A stretch of DNA of 64,000 nt, taken from Gonocerus acuteangulatus (lineage: Eukaryota > Arthropoda > Insecta > Hemiptera > Coreidae). Each line of letters starts with the position of its first letter. Position 1 is the stretch's first letter. Location of the stretch: positions 41,137,764-41,201,763 of the forward strand of contig OX328123.1 in the NCBI GenBank assembly GCA_946811695.1. Reading direction: 5' to 3'. The translations under genes and the position numbers were made by a program. Below are positions 19,966-32,319 of the stretch, in pieces. Below the pieces are notes generated by a model, which was given only the letters and a program-made list of their open reading frames with translations, made no database searches and had not been told where the DNA came from.

Positions 19966-20381
19966 CAGTCGAGAGAGTTATGACGTCCATAGCTGAAATA
20001 TCGTCGAATATTGTCTTGATCCTCCATCGTAACATCATCAAAAATACAAATAGAGTTGCTCTTAACGTCTTGAGGTAATTCTTTCGAATCTTCGAATGTA
20101 TAATAGCCGATTTCAGGAACGCTGTTTAGAACGCTTCTCAAGTACTGATATTTGGGTTGAGATAAAGTTTTTCCAAATATGTATACGTTTTCATATCTTA
20201 AACCGTTTGGATTAAGCAAAAGATTGAGCATAGCGTTTGTTTTTCCACATCCACTAGGACCACAAATCACTCCTCTTATACTATTTGGTAGTAGAGGTCC
20301 ATGCCTTTTCTCTTCTTTATCCGATATCAACGGTAAAACGTCAACTGAAGGAAATCGTTCCTTTTGTTCTACTAATCTCAT
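19966..20381 (-). pseudogene. Packaging ATPase (FtsK/HerA type), N-terminal part
   Basis: The genome-packaging ATPase of the element. The Walker A loop is ICGPSGCGKTNAML. Walker B is SICIFDDVTMED. Between them are YIFGKTLSQPKYQYL and the acidic DSKELPQDV segment typical of Polinton and poxvirus A32-like enzymes. The frame ends at RHNSLDCF, where the HINE enters. The start at 20,381 gives the usual short N-terminal lead. A (TA)n tract at 20,413-20,444 separates it from the divergent + strand gene. Confidence 0.85.
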
Positions 20382-20409
20382 TGTGACTAATTTATTTTGA
20401 CCTATGGCT

Positions 20410-20447
<38 letters not shown>

Positions 20448-20475
20448 TCATTTGTTTCGTTCGAAGAGGTTTAGT

Positions 20476-21237
20476 ATGAAAGGAAAGGTGCGCAAAGGAC
20501 GAGGTCTCCTCGACAGTGTTATAAATAAGTTACCGTTTGAATTACATTTACCCGGGTATCAGTATTGTGAATATGTTAAAACTCCACAAGGCGAAGATGA
20601 ACTAGAGCAGAATTTAAAATCCGCCGGACCGCTACAAAGACAATTTTTAGAAAAGTTGTTTAAAGGAGGACAAAAAGATTTAGATTCCCGGTACGGTTTG
20701 CGAGTAATGCCGAACGGTCAATTAGCCATAGGCGATTCTACGAATATTGAGCTTTTTACAAACAACGATGATATCGCGATTAACGGTGTGGTTTACGATG
20801 GAACACCGGGGTTGTTAAAGCTATTATACCTCAAGAATCCAGAAGATTATACTGATGCGGATTTAAAAAACTATAAAAAGATTTTGCTTGCAACGAATGC
20901 TCACAAAAAAGGATACAGCGAAGAACGTGGATTGGGCGGAACTAGATCCATAAAATATAAGAAAGTAATTTCTCGACTGTTTTCATCGCGCTATCTCAGC
21001 TCACTTACCTCGTCCAGTAGTTCACCGGCTACTCATCGCAGACTTCGTTCTTATTATAAAAAAGGTACTGGCTTAATGCAAGAACATTTACCTATTTACG
21101 AACATTATGACGATCCAAACGAACTTGTCAACCGTCTCAGATTATTGATGGCGTCGACTGCAGCGGGTCACAGTGGTCATGGAAATGAAATTGTATCAAT
21201 AATTGAAGAGTTGAGAGAAGAGAATATTATATATTAG
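20476..21237 (+). CDS. Chimera: start of a PLA2-type VP1-like gene joined to a DUF8207 domain
   Basis: The first ~32 residues (KGRGLLDSVINKLPFELHLP, then GYQYC) match the opening of the parvovirus-like phospholipase A2 proteins carried by these elements. At about 20,565 the sequence switches, through a short shared TGTGAATATGTT, to EYVKTPQGEDELEQNL and the DUF8207-type domain (RYGLRVMPNGQLAIGDS, GVVYDGTPGLLKLLYLKNPE, ILLATNAHKKGYS). No PLA2 calcium loop or catalytic His remains. The switch point is also present at 17,877-17,933, linking this gene to the inverted duplication. The frame is otherwise intact to 21,237. The domain's function is unknown. Confidence 0.65.
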   Translation: MKGKVRKGRGLLDSVINKLPFELHLPGYQYCEYVKTPQGEDELEQNLKSAGPLQRQFLEKLFKGGQKDLDSRYGLRVMPNGQLAIGDSTNIELFTNNDDIAINGVVYDGTPGLLKLLYLKNPEDYTDADLKNYKKILLATNAHKKGYSEERGLGGTRSIKYKKVISRLFSSRYLSSLTSSSSSPATHRRLRSYYKKGTGLMQEHLPIYEHYDDPNELVNRLRLLMASTAAGHSGHGNEIVSIIEELREENIIY

Positions 21238-21308
21238 ATCAATATTAACTTTTGCACTCAGTCACATTCCTCATACATGACGATAAACAAGTTTGGCTCC
21301 CATGTAAC

Positions 21309-21983
21309 AAAAGTCCGTCTCGCAGGAACTGCATCATCTTAGCGCGGTTCCGTTCATATCCCTAGTCTAATTTTGAAAGATTAAAATAGAAGCAGTTATT
21401 ATTTTGGTTCCACCAGTCTTTTTTTTTAATTAATTATTATAATGGCGTGTCAACCCTTAAGGTCACTAGTGCCATTCCTGTGAGTAGTAAAGTCTTGAAA
21501 GGTCATGATTTACAATCTTACCTGGAAGGGTCGGCTACACTAGAAACGGACCCGCTAGTGGCAAGGTCTATGAATCTTGGAAATCTATATTTCTAACAAT
21601 AAATTGTTTTTGTTATTTTACTTAACCAGTTTTATTGTCAAATACATTATACATAAAATATTAAACGTAACAAAAATTTCAACATATTAGTTTTAATGAA
21701 AGTAGAACATGCAGAAAATGTTTCAACTGAATCCCATGATTCTAAGTACCCAAACCAAAAGCGGTATTGAAAAACTATTTTTTTAAGCACTCATTTCTCC
21801 GATGAATCGATAATTGCTTCAGAATTATTAGCATTTAGTAAGCTTTCGAATGGTAAGGATCCGCTTATGAAGATTTCAAACCGTTTTCGAGATATAAGGA
21901 AAATAATTTAAAAAAATAAAAAAATAAAATTAAGGAAAATATACCAAGTACCCAGAACTTTTTAAGGGTGTCCAGGAGCGATC

Positions 21984-22045
<62 letters not shown>

Positions 22046-22467
22046 CCAATTTGAAACACCGTTATTTTCGGTCTCTCAGGGGTTCTTAAACGCAAACTTT
22101 TTTGTCGGGACTTCTGGATTGCGTCATGAGGCCTCCATTTGGAGGGCAGGGTCCTCCATATGGAGAGAGGGAGGAACCGCGCAAAAATTATCTCTTTACG
22201 TCTAACTTGCCTGGAATTTAAGGTGCTTAGCCTGATTGCCACAGAACTGAACAAGGTTTGGCTATTAAAACAATCAAACCTTACTCAATTCCTTCTCCCC
22301 AACCGGAGACCTGAATGTCAGGTCCGCCTCGAGAGCCACCAATCAGTTGCCCGTATTCTGCCACGAGGAGGCGCACACAGTGCCCAAGTTCACTTAGAAT
22401 ACATAAAAACAAATACGTATGGATATTCTTAATTAGTTAAATTATGTACACATATATACAATATTAT

Positions 22468-22510
<43 letters not shown>

Positions 22511-25500
22511 GCGCATTTACATCTAGGTCATTAGTTCCGACATCCAGGTTGCAGCGAGGAATTTTCCCAGCGAGCCAATCTAGTGGATACAGAAGGATCA
22601 AGAACAAGTTCTCAAAATTGAGTAGATACCACTCCCTAATAAAGCCTATATAGAATAATATGCCAAATAAAGCCAATCTAGTGGATACAGAAGGATCAAG
22701 AACAAGTTCTCAAAATTGAGTAGATACCACTGCCTAATGAAGCCTATATAGAAGAATATGCCTAATAAAGTCAATAGAGTAAATACAAATTGAACAAGAG
22801 CAAGTCTTGAGGAAATCTTTTTTTCTTCTATTTAAATACTTTTATCAATATTTAGTCAATAAACCTGTGTTTTTTAATCGCTAATTTATGAATCGGTTCA
22901 TAACTAAACAGTCGTTATAATTGGTTAGTATATATCCAGTGTTTAAAAATATTGATTGCTTATTGATGAATCGGTTTACAACCAAATAGTCTTTATGAAT
23001 ATTTAATAAATATCTAATACGGAATCACCTGCAACTTTTGATCGCTAATTTATGGATTGTCTCATAACTAAATAGTCGTTAATAATAGTCGTACAAAGAA
23101 AACTGTTGATTGCTAATTTATGTATATGTTGACAACTAATTAATCTTTATCAATATTTACAATATAATTTTATGTCTGAATCTAGGTCAGTTTAAGAAAT
23201 TTTAGTGAACGAAATCTTAAAGTTGCTCTACCTACTCTTGCAAGGCTTTGTATTTGTGTCGGCAGATACCTGGGTTATATTACCCTACAAGGGTTACTTC
23301 TCTTGAGGATTAACTCCTAGCAGGTAAATTTCTAGTAAACCCTCTGTTTGTTTGGGACTGAACCGACTGTCTATTCGTTCATAGTATCTAACCGTTGTAA
23401 AGTTTATTTTCTACATTTAGGAATTAATATACATATGTAGACTAAATCATAGCAATTGTCTACCTTCGCTGTCGGTGATCTTAACAATGTAGACTCGCTA
23501 ATGTTACCTGACCTTAGATAAATCGTAATTACAATTTGCTGCGACAACACGACATTTTATCAGAATTCCCTGTCTAATAAAGCCTATGAAGAATAATATG
23601 TCTAATAAAGCCTATCTAGTTGATAAAGAAGGACTAAGAACAAGTCTTCAAGATTAAGTAGTATCTCCTGCCTTATAAAGCCTATATAGAATAATACGGC
23701 TAATAAAGCCGTATAAAGATTCATATAATTACTCAACAATAGATTCTAATTTAAAAACAGCTATTTTCGATATCTACCTGTTCTAAAACGTTAAATCATT
23801 TATTAGGCACTTCGGATTACGTCATTGGGTCGACGTCAGAAGCGTGTTTCCTATCTGTGAAGTGAAGCAGGAAACAAGCTAAAAACAGCAACCAATTAAA
23901 ATGTGAGGTAAATAGAGGAAAAACGCCGTTCGTGGTGGTAGACAATCTTACAAGGCATTTCGCTCAGAAATACCCGAAATATTGTTTCTAATTTTACGTA
24001 TCCTATTTTATTGCCAAATAGATTTATATTCTATAATCAATAAAAAAAAAAAAAAACTACTAGCAATAAAGAACTAAGGGTAATACATGAAAATAGGGAA
24101 TACCAAGAACAATTCTAAAATACGAAATCAAAACCAGTACTGTAATCTAGATATTCATACGGCATCTTCGAATTCTAACAAACAAAATAATGCTTTTAAT
24201 TATACATATCCTGTTTAATGAAAAATACATTAGACTACTATAAGCAAGTACAAAAATAACGAGCAGTGAAAAAAAAACTTCGGGAAACACATAAATAGAT
24301 CCGTTTAAATAAAGGAAACTAACTAAGTTTTAAGCACTTATTTCTCCTAATGTGACGACCCCATCAAACATTTCTGTAAAACATTTTTTGTAGAGAATTT
24401 AGTAAGCTTTCGAACTGTTACATTTCAATTGCCACGATCTCCTAACCCTTTTCGAGATATTAAGGAAAAAATACGAAGGGGGCCTAATAGATATTCATAA
24501 GGGATCTGAGCAAAAATAAAATATTCTAATTATACGTATCCTGTTTTATTGGCAAATACATTTGACTACTATAAGCAATTGCAAACAATAGGGAATATGC
24601 CAAAGAACTCGGATTAGGAGCCTCGACAGTTTCAAGACATTTGAAGGAAATCGGCAAATCCAAAACTGACATTTCATACGGAACAGCCTGATATATTTCT
24701 AACAATGAATTGTTTTTCTTATTTTAATTAATCTATTTTATTGTCAAATACATTATCCAACTATAAGCAATGTAAAAAAAGGAATAAAAACAGACAAAAA
24801 GAATTGTTCGAATAAACGAAATCAATTACTTCAAATTTTAAGCACTTATTTCTCCGATTGACATCGCTTATTCAAAACTTTCTTTAGAACCTTTCTTGTA
24901 GACCATTTAGTAAGCTTTCGAATGGTAACCTTTCGCTTCCCAAGATTTTCAACCGTTTTCGAGATATTAAGAAATTATACGAAGTTCCCAAAACTTTTCA
25001 TTATTTCTGACAACAGAAAATTGGTCTCATTTTACCTATCCTGTTTTACACACACATACATTTTCCTTACAAATACAACATAAGAAATTAAAAAAATAAA
25101 AAGCAATAAAAAACCAAGGGAAAGAGACAAAAATTACAAAAAGAACGACAAAAACCCGTTCATAAGAACAAAACAGACGTATTTGAAGTTTTAAGCACTT
25201 ATTTCTCCGATTGACATAACCTAATCAAAAATAGTTTTAGAATCATTTTTGTAGAGAATTTAGTAAGCTTTGAAATAGTTTCTATCCACTTTCCACGATT
25301 TCCCAACCGTGTTCGAGATATTAATGAAAGTATACGAAGTTCCCAAAACTTTTCATGTCTGTTCATTAAATATTTTATTCTAACCCTTCCTTAACTCCAA
25401 ACGTAACATAACTTTCAACATATTAGTTTTAATGAAAGTAGAACATGCAGATAATGTTTCAACTGAATCCCGTGATTCTAAGTACCCAAACCAAAAACGG

Positions 25501-25791
25501 TATTCAAAAACTATTTTTCCAATTTTCTCGAAAACGGTTAAAGCTATCGCCTTGAAAATGGTTTCATTCGTTTTCCTTGCCCAAGAAGCCTATAAAAAGA
25601 GTACTTACAAGCTTATGAACTCAAAAACGTAAGCGTTACGATTTTTTTTGCGCGAATTTCGCCCCAAACGCCATCTTCCAGTGGGCGGATTTTGCTGGTT
25701 AACGAACTTGACCTTTCAAATTGGACGACAGATTTTTGTACCAAATTTCATCAAAATCGGACCATTCGTCTTCTATTTAGAGAGCGAACAG

Positions 25792-25832
<41 letters not shown>

Positions 25833-25992
25833 TATACATATATATATATATACAAATTTGAACCACCGTTATTTTTGGTTTCTAGGGGTTCTGAAACGCA
25901 AAATTTTCTAGTCGGCACTTCCGGATTGTTTCATTGTATCAACCTTATAAGCGGGGTTCCTCCCTATGGGGGAGGGAGGAACCGCGCTAAAA
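21309..25992 (+). repeat. Composite of HINE-like family B copies
   Basis: Starts AAAAGTCCGTCTCGCAGGAAC and ends with the family B 3' hairpin (TTCCTCCCTATGGGGGAGGG) plus AACCGCGCTAAAA. An internal 3' end at ~22,188, preceded by (CA)n(TA)n at 21,984-22,045, shows that at least two copies are joined. Between 22,470 and 23,720 are a poly-T tract and ~110-bp repeats (AGCCTATATAGAATAATA). From 24,300 to 25,420 a ~350-500-bp unit beginning TTTTAAGCACTTATTTCTCC is repeated three times. No genes are present. Confidence 0.7.
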
Positions 25993-26403
25993 AAACATGT
26001 CAAGTATAAAACAAATTATTTTCCTTTTAGTTTGTTAAAATCTGAACAACATGTTGATGCAAATAAGTTACGTATCATTAATGTAGCAAATCCTGTTTCT
26101 TCTACTGACGCGGTTAATAAAACATATTCCGACACCCTAGCAATTTTTTATACAGATTTAAAAAACTGGTCCGGTAATTACATAAATGGGAACGGCAAGA
26201 GGCTTGCTAATTTCGCTCCACCTATTGACGGCTATGATGTGGTTACGAAAGATTTTTTAAATTCCAGTTCAATTACTCTACAAAATGATACATATGATGC
26301 AATGAACAAAAGGATTACAAACGTTCTTGAACCACTTGCAAAAACGGATGTTGTGACACTGGGGTATCTGGAGAATATATTGAAGAAACGTGCACAGCTT
26401 TAG
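25993..26403 (+). CDS. Fibre-like repeat protein of the Polinton, N-terminus lost
   Basis: About 130 residues remain after the HINE junction. Three similar segments are visible: IINVANPVSSTDAVNKTYSD, LANFAPPIDGYDVVTKDFLN and VLEPLAKTDVVTLGYLE, spaced ~35-45 residues. The pattern (hydrophobic - Asn/Pro - xDAV - N/TK - Y/F) is the repeat found in phage tail fibre and collar proteins and in related genes of Polinton-like elements. A receptor-binding fibre is a reasonable guess. The frame ends 8 bp before the integrase start, with no promoter seen between them. Confidence 0.55.
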   Translation, partial: KHVKYKTNYFPFSLLKSEQHVDANKLRIINVANPVSSTDAVNKTYSDTLAIFYTDLKNWSGNYINGNGKRLANFAPPIDGYDVVTKDFLNSSSITLQNDTYDAMNKRITNVLEPLAKTDVVTLGYLENILKKRAQL

Positions 26404-26410
26404 TAGCTAG

Positions 26411-27364
26411 ATGTCGGCGGTAAAGAAAGCAATTGTAGATGAATTGCATAGAAGCGCACGTAAATTTTATCCAAGAAGAAGAGTCGTTCTAAAAGGAGTA
26501 AACGATTTATGGCAAATAGATTTGGTTGAAATGTTACCCTATGCTAGGGAGAATAAAGGCTACAAGTACCTATTAACAATAATCGATTGTTTTACTAAAT
26601 ATGCTTGGGCTATACCGATAAAGAGTAAAACAGGTGAGAATGTAGTCGAATCTCTAGAAAGTGTCTTGAAAGAACGGGTTTCCCCTCCTAAACATATACA
26701 GAGTGATCAAGGAAAGGAATTTTACAATTCAAAGTTTAAAGCGTTGATGTAAAGATATGGAATTAATCATTATTCTTCCTTTTCGAATATCAAAGCTAGT
26801 ATCGTTGCACGATTTAACAGGACATTAAAATCGAAAATGTTTAAAGTTTTTAGTTTACAAGGGAACTATACATATTTAAATATCCTACCGGTTATAATAG
26901 ACGAGTACAATAATAAAAGCAATCATAGAACGATTGGTATGAGACCTATTGATGCCGAGAAAATTATTAGGACAGGAACAAGAGAAACCAATCTGTTGAA
27001 GCATATCTATTCCTCTACTTCTAACCGCCCCCTCCGGCGACAAACAAAACAGCGTTTTCAAAAAGGAGAATTTGTAAGAATTTCTAAACAGAAAACAAAA
27101 TTTTCCAGAGGGTACACCCCGAACTGGTCGGGTGAAATATTCAAAGTTGTCAAGGTTCAAAAAACTTTACCTTACACGTATGTTTTGGAGGACATGATGA
27201 AACGAAAAATCCAAGGTTCATTTTACAATGAAGAGCTACAAAAAGTGAAGTATCCGGACACTTATCTCATTGAAAAAATATTAAAAAAGAAAGGAAAGAA
27301 ATTATTTGTAAAGTGGTTAGGTTTGGATTCAAAATCATGGATAAATTATAAGGATATTGTCTAA
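26411..27364 (+). pseudogene. Retroviral-type integrase with chromodomain, inactivated
   Basis: DDE integrase of the Polinton. The first Asp is in LWQIDLVEM and the second in IQSDQGKEFYNS. A TAA at 26,750-26,752 breaks the frame in the catalytic core. The third catalytic position, normally Glu in a VERFNRTL motif, reads IVARFNRTL (GCA at 26,807-26,809). YNNKSNHRTIGMRP follows. The C-terminal ~45 residues form a chromodomain (YLIEKILKKKGKKLFVKWLG, then SKSWI). The N-terminal HHCC zinc domain is not seen, so the gene is also shortened at its 5' end. Confidence 0.85.
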
Positions 27365-27547
27365 TAAAATAAAATTTAATGTATTGGTAAACATTTATTT
27401 TGCTAATAAACATTTTTTACAAATTTGTTTTTTTTTTTTTTTTGTCTTTACCTCAACCTTTTTTTCTTATACAGCAGTAACAGCAGCAGCTGCTGGAGAC
27501 TACAATGATTTTTTATTTTGTGTGAACGTAATTTTTCTTTGTATATA

Positions 27548-27830
27548 TTCTCACACTCAGGCTGCACTCACACTTGGGGTACACTCACACTCAGGGTGAG
27601 CTCACACTCAGGATGCACTCACACTCGGGGTGCGCTCACACTCGGGGTGCGCTCACACTCGGGGTGCACTCACACTCGGGGTGCACTCACACTCGGGGTG
27701 CATTCACACTCGGGGTGCACTCACACTCGGGGTACACTCACACTCAGGGTGCACTCAGGGTACACTCAGGGTGCACTCACACTCGGGGTGCACTCACACT
27801 CAGGGTGCACTCACTCTCGGGGTGCGCTCC
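27548..27830. repeat. 17-bp minisatellite, about 16 units
   Basis: Repeats of GGGGTGCACTCACACTC with A/G and C/T variants and two shortened units (CTCAGGGTACACTCAGGGTG). The period is not a multiple of three, so the same Leu/Gly/His/Ser/Thr peptide reads open in all three + frames; these are not genes. It lies between the integrase and polymerase genes. Confidence 0.9.
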
Positions 27831-27849
27831 ATGCGCCGGGGAAAGGGAA

Positions 27850-28092
27850 TAAGATAAGGGAAGAATAATTATTGAAAATATTTTCTATACCTATATATTT
27901 ATTTCATTTTCAAAAATTGACAACTTAAACTAATCTTAAAATATTATTATTATTATTAAACTTGATACAATGGATTTAAAATGTAATGAACATTAATTTT
28001 TTTTTTTTTAACAATTATTAGTATTATATTTTATACTACTTATATTTCTACGACATAAAACAATATATTTTTAACATCTAATTATAATTATG

Positions 28093-28146
<54 letters not shown>

Positions 28147-28189
28147 TACTGGATGGTAAGGGGAGGAACATAAATTGTGTGAAAAATAC
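27850..28189. other. AT-rich spacer with (TA)n
   Basis: Intergenic AT-rich sequence between the minisatellite and the polymerase stop, including (TA)n at 28,096-28,144. Nothing else was recognised. Confidence 0.6.
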
Positions 28190-29067
28190 TTAAGAAGGAA
28201 CATGATCCTCATCGGTTAGAGACGTTTCTTCTTCATTTATTAGCGATACGTGTCCATAAGCATAGGATTTGGTTTTACTAATATGTTTGCGTTTGTCGTC
28301 CAAGGCTGACAGTGCTAATTTTGTAACGTTCATTGTGTAAACATGATGTTTCCGACACTGTATACTCTTAAATGAGACGTATTTAGGGTTGGCATCATTT
28401 AATACTTCCAAATAGTCTGCAAAGTTTATGCATTTTCCTGTATTGCAATTTATAGCACATTCTTTAATGCCTTTTGCCCTAAGCTTTTCGACGCACGGAT
28501 CAGCAGCCGCTGCTTTGTAGCGCAGTGCGTAAACTTTTGGCCGAAGCCCTATATATTCGAATAAAGGCAAACCGTTCAGTTCATCCTTGAACTTTCCCGG
28601 TTCTTTTTTATTACCTTCGTCGTAGCAAGGATGATTCTTCGGGTAGGAGGAAAAATCTAAATGATCTTTTAAATTTTCAATTAAATTTAAACTTTTTAAT
28701 AACAATATATAACTGTCTGTATCAGTGTAGAGCAATTCGAAATCATCACGTTTGAATTTTGATAACAAAATATCATAAAAAAAACTAAACATAATTAATT
28801 TTGACTTTTCTAGGATTGAAAAGCCCGCGAACACAGGTTTGTTAAATACCAAATTTTCATGTTTTAAATGAACCGCGACTAAATTTTTATCTATAATGCA
28901 ACTGTCTACAAACGTCGGTTTGTTAATAAGTTTTTGAAGTCTACGGGAGTTGCTAACTAATTCAATTTTTTTTCGTTTTCTTACAGATTCTAACGTTTTA
29001 CAGTAAACTGCGTTCATCATCAATTTATATAAATCCTTCTCAAAATCACTTGTTGCGTTCTTGCGTA
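28190..29067 (-). pseudogene. Family B DNA polymerase, C-terminal part
   Basis: Protein-primed-type PolB of the Polinton, from motif B to the end. Motif B reads KLMMNAVYCKTLE; the usual Gly after Tyr/Phe is Cys. Motif C is LLYTDTDSYILL. FEYIGLRPKVYALRYKA and the C-terminal thumb region follow. Its N-terminal continuation is across the Jockey LINE at 29,068-30,824. In this part no stop interrupts the frame. Confidence 0.85.
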
Positions 29068-30824
29068 AAAGAGTAACAATAGATTTGTTTATGATAATAA
29101 AGACAAAGCAGCTGTACTTGCGAAACACTTCCATGAAATACATCTCCTCACACAAAATTCAGGATCTCGATACCACGAAAACACAGTATGGAGAAAAGTC
29201 AATAAATATCTGAAATGCCCAACTAATGAAAACTTTCCCTCTGTTTCACCCAGGGAAGTTGCGTCTCTTATCAAGAAATTGAACACAAGGAAATCCCCTG
29301 GACCAGACAATATTTCCCCAATCAGTATCAAAAACCTTCCCAGGAAAGCAATTATTTGTTTAACAAAAATATTCAACTGTATTTTCAGGCTTAAACACTT
29401 TCCGGAAACATGGAAAACAGCTAAACTCATCGCCCTACCTAAACCTAAAAAAGATCCCTCTCTCCCTACCAACTACAGACCTATTAGTTTATTAAACATT
29501 ATATCAAAAATATTCGAAAAAATAATATTAACAAGACTGCACAAACACCTCAATGAACGAAGATACTTGATTGACGAACAATTTGGATTCCGAGAAAAAC
29601 ACCCCACAGTAGCACAACTAGCCAGACTAACTGACCACATTACAAAACACTTCAACGAAAAGAAACACACAGGCTTAATACTACTAGACATCGAGAAAGC
29701 ATTTGACACAGTTTGGCACTTAGGACTAATTTACAAACTCATAAACATTGGCACACCATCCTATCTCATCCACACAATACACTCATTTATCTCCAATAGA
29801 TCCTTCTTTGTTTCAATAAAGTCATATACCTCTAATAAACAACCAATTCCTGCCGGCGTTCCTCAAGGTTCCTGTCTTAGCCCCACCCTCTTCAATATAT
29901 ACATCAACGACATACCTCAATCTAAAGACACAAATCTCTCTCTGTTTGCCGACGACACAGCCATATACACTAGCTCATTCAGGATAGACACCATAACAAA
30001 CAGACTACAAAATACCTACAAGAAAATCAACAAATTCTGCAAAAAATGGAAAATTAAAATTAATCTCGCTAAAACAGACGCCATTATCTTCACAAAAAGA
30101 CGCCCAAATATCCCAAGCAAACTCTATCTTGTAAACCACAGTATTTCATGGACAGAGCACATTAAGTATTTAGGAGTGACTTTAGATAGAGGCCTAACAT
30201 TCACAAAACACATAAACAATAAAACCGAAGCTGCTAAAAATCTACTTTATAAAATTTATCCTTATTTTAATAGAAATTCAAAACTAAATCCGCAAAATAA
30301 AATGATTATCTACAAGAGTGTCATCCGCCCAGTCCTTTGTTATGCCTGCCCAGTATGGAGCTGCACATCAACTACAAACTACAAAAAACTACAAATTATA
30401 CAAAACTGCTGCCTCCGAATAATCAACAATTATCCAAGATACACAAAGATCACACACATGCACGAAGAACTAGAAATAGCTACAATAACAGACTACATAT
30501 ACAAACTTACTGACAAGTTTTTTGGACAAGTAACACATTCCATTAATCCACACATAGCAAACATAGGTGACTACGACAAAAAATCACTAACTAGATACGT
30601 ACACAGACGAACTAAACACATTTTACTTGACAGGCACAATGTAATGTAATTCAACTTAGTATTTAAAATGTTCTGGGTTTTTTTGAAATTTTTCCCAAAA
30701 AATTACAAAACTATAAAAATCAAATAATTTGATATAAATTAGCAAGAACATGTTTATTGTACATGTTATAAACACTTACGTATGATACTATGTAAATATT
30801 GTAAATAAAGCTTTATTATTATTA
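29068..30824 (+). mobile_element. 5'-truncated Jockey LINE inserted in the polymerase gene
   Basis: Flanked by TTCTTGCGTA at 29,058-29,067 and 30,825-30,834. The coding part is open to 30,649: KSPGPDNISPISIKNLP, NYRPISLLNIISK, LLDIEKAFDTVWH, AGVPQGSCLSPTLF and the catalytic FADDTAIY. No RNase H or endonuclease is present. The 3' UTR ends AATAAAGCTTTATTATTATT rather than poly-A. RT residues look intact, so the insertion is relatively recent. Confidence 0.9.
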
Positions 30825-32236
30825 TTCTTGCGTAGATTTACATTTATTTCTATATACTTCTTCAAATAGGGTCTTTGGTTAAATTTGATCGCGCGATGAA
30901 TTTTTTTTAATATTATTCCGTGTTCGGTTTAGAATTTTAACATTGTATGGTGGAGTACGTATTTTTCTTGATTTTCCAGTGTCGCTAATAATTTTTTTTA
31001 CTGTATACCTACTGTTTGGAGGGACTTGGTGACGAAGCAAAAGAGGATAGTCATTAAAATAATCGTGCAGGCTATTTGGACATTCCAGGTCTACCTCCAG
31101 AATCAATCCTTTCCTACTACTCTCGTTTACTTTTTCTAATTCTAGTCGTAAACTCAGGTCGGGATCACCACCATCACCTGTCACCCATTCGAAATCTGAA
31201 ACAGGTAGGTATGCATCTCGCATTGCAGTTGCATACAAACTGACGCAATCTAAATATAGAAGGTGCGTTGTCGGATCTAGAGTCCTGTGTCCGGGCACAT
31301 CAGGATTATTTGCCTTTGCATAGTGACGAGATCAATTAGATATTCCTCCTCGTAAATTAGATTCCAGCATCAAATACATTTCGGGATCGGAAAGGAGCTC
31401 TATTTCTACACCAGTTGTTTTTAACATAGCTTCATAGCTGTAACCCGGTAACGTGTAACTCCAACAAGGATCAAGCCCATACGTTTTTACAGCAAAGTTT
31501 CTAAAGTTTTGAAAAACATCAGAGAGAATTAAAATGTCCGATTTTAAATATATCAAAAGAGAATCCCGGAGAGTGTTGCATTGAAACACACTCCATTTTG
31601 AGCGTGATCGTACTCGACATCAGATATATCCTTATTTGTTAAATCATTGAAAAATTCTTCCTTGGGCGGGAGTTGCCGTTCCTCAAGGCGTGATGGCGAA
31701 TCTATATAGTTATAGGGAAAAACCCCCTTTCTAGAGACCAGACGAACATGTTGCGGATCTTTAAAATGGTTACGTAAATGATCAAAACGTTCGCATTTAT
31801 CGGCTAGATTTTCTAATGACTGCGGAAGAAATCTGTATGTGTCAAGAAATGTGACGTGCATGTTTCCGATACGTTTTTTAAACGCTATAAATTTTTCGGA
31901 CGAGCTCGGAATTACCTCAATAGGTTGTTTACTAAATCCTAATTTCCTTATTATAAAATGTTGGTCATAACCTAAATTATGAAAATATACGTTTAGAGAG
32001 GTCGGATTTCTAAATTCCAAATTGCATTGGGAGTGAGCTATGCCTCTCACCACTCCCGACCAGTGACAGTGATCGACAACTTTTACATCTGACGTGTTAA
32101 ATTTGACCTCACAGATACTGCATATGTCTGCGGTTTCCCTTCTACGCTCTAATTCTAATGACATTTTATAGGGTACGTTTCTAGTGTATAATTCCTTTAC
32201 ATCTTTCACAACATTTTTTAAAAACGACAAAAACAT
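30825..32236 (-). pseudogene. Family B DNA polymerase, exonuclease and palm part
   Basis: Contains an HNH-like Cys/His insert (CSICEVKFNTSDVKVVDHCH), exonuclease motif II (YFHNLGYDQHFI), exonuclease motif III (YLKSDILIL), GLDPCWSYTLPGYSYEA and polymerase motif A (YLDCVSLYATAM). An in-frame TGA follows SNLRGGISN near 31,330, and frames change around 31,560. The order of motifs is that of Polinton PolB. Confidence 0.85.
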
Positions 32237-32319
32237 TTCTACACAATTTTTACCAGTATAACAAACAGGTCCGACACTTTCGAACGCGGGAGTAGAAGAC
32301 AGGACGTAAGCCCCCCAAG

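Noticed and set aside
22444..22676. Poly-Phe/poly-Lys frames
   Set aside because: Translation of a poly-T tract; the same for 54,215-54,485 and 35,669-35,854.
27518..27868. Overlapping Gly/His/Thr-rich frames
   Set aside because: They are the 17-bp minisatellite read in different frames.
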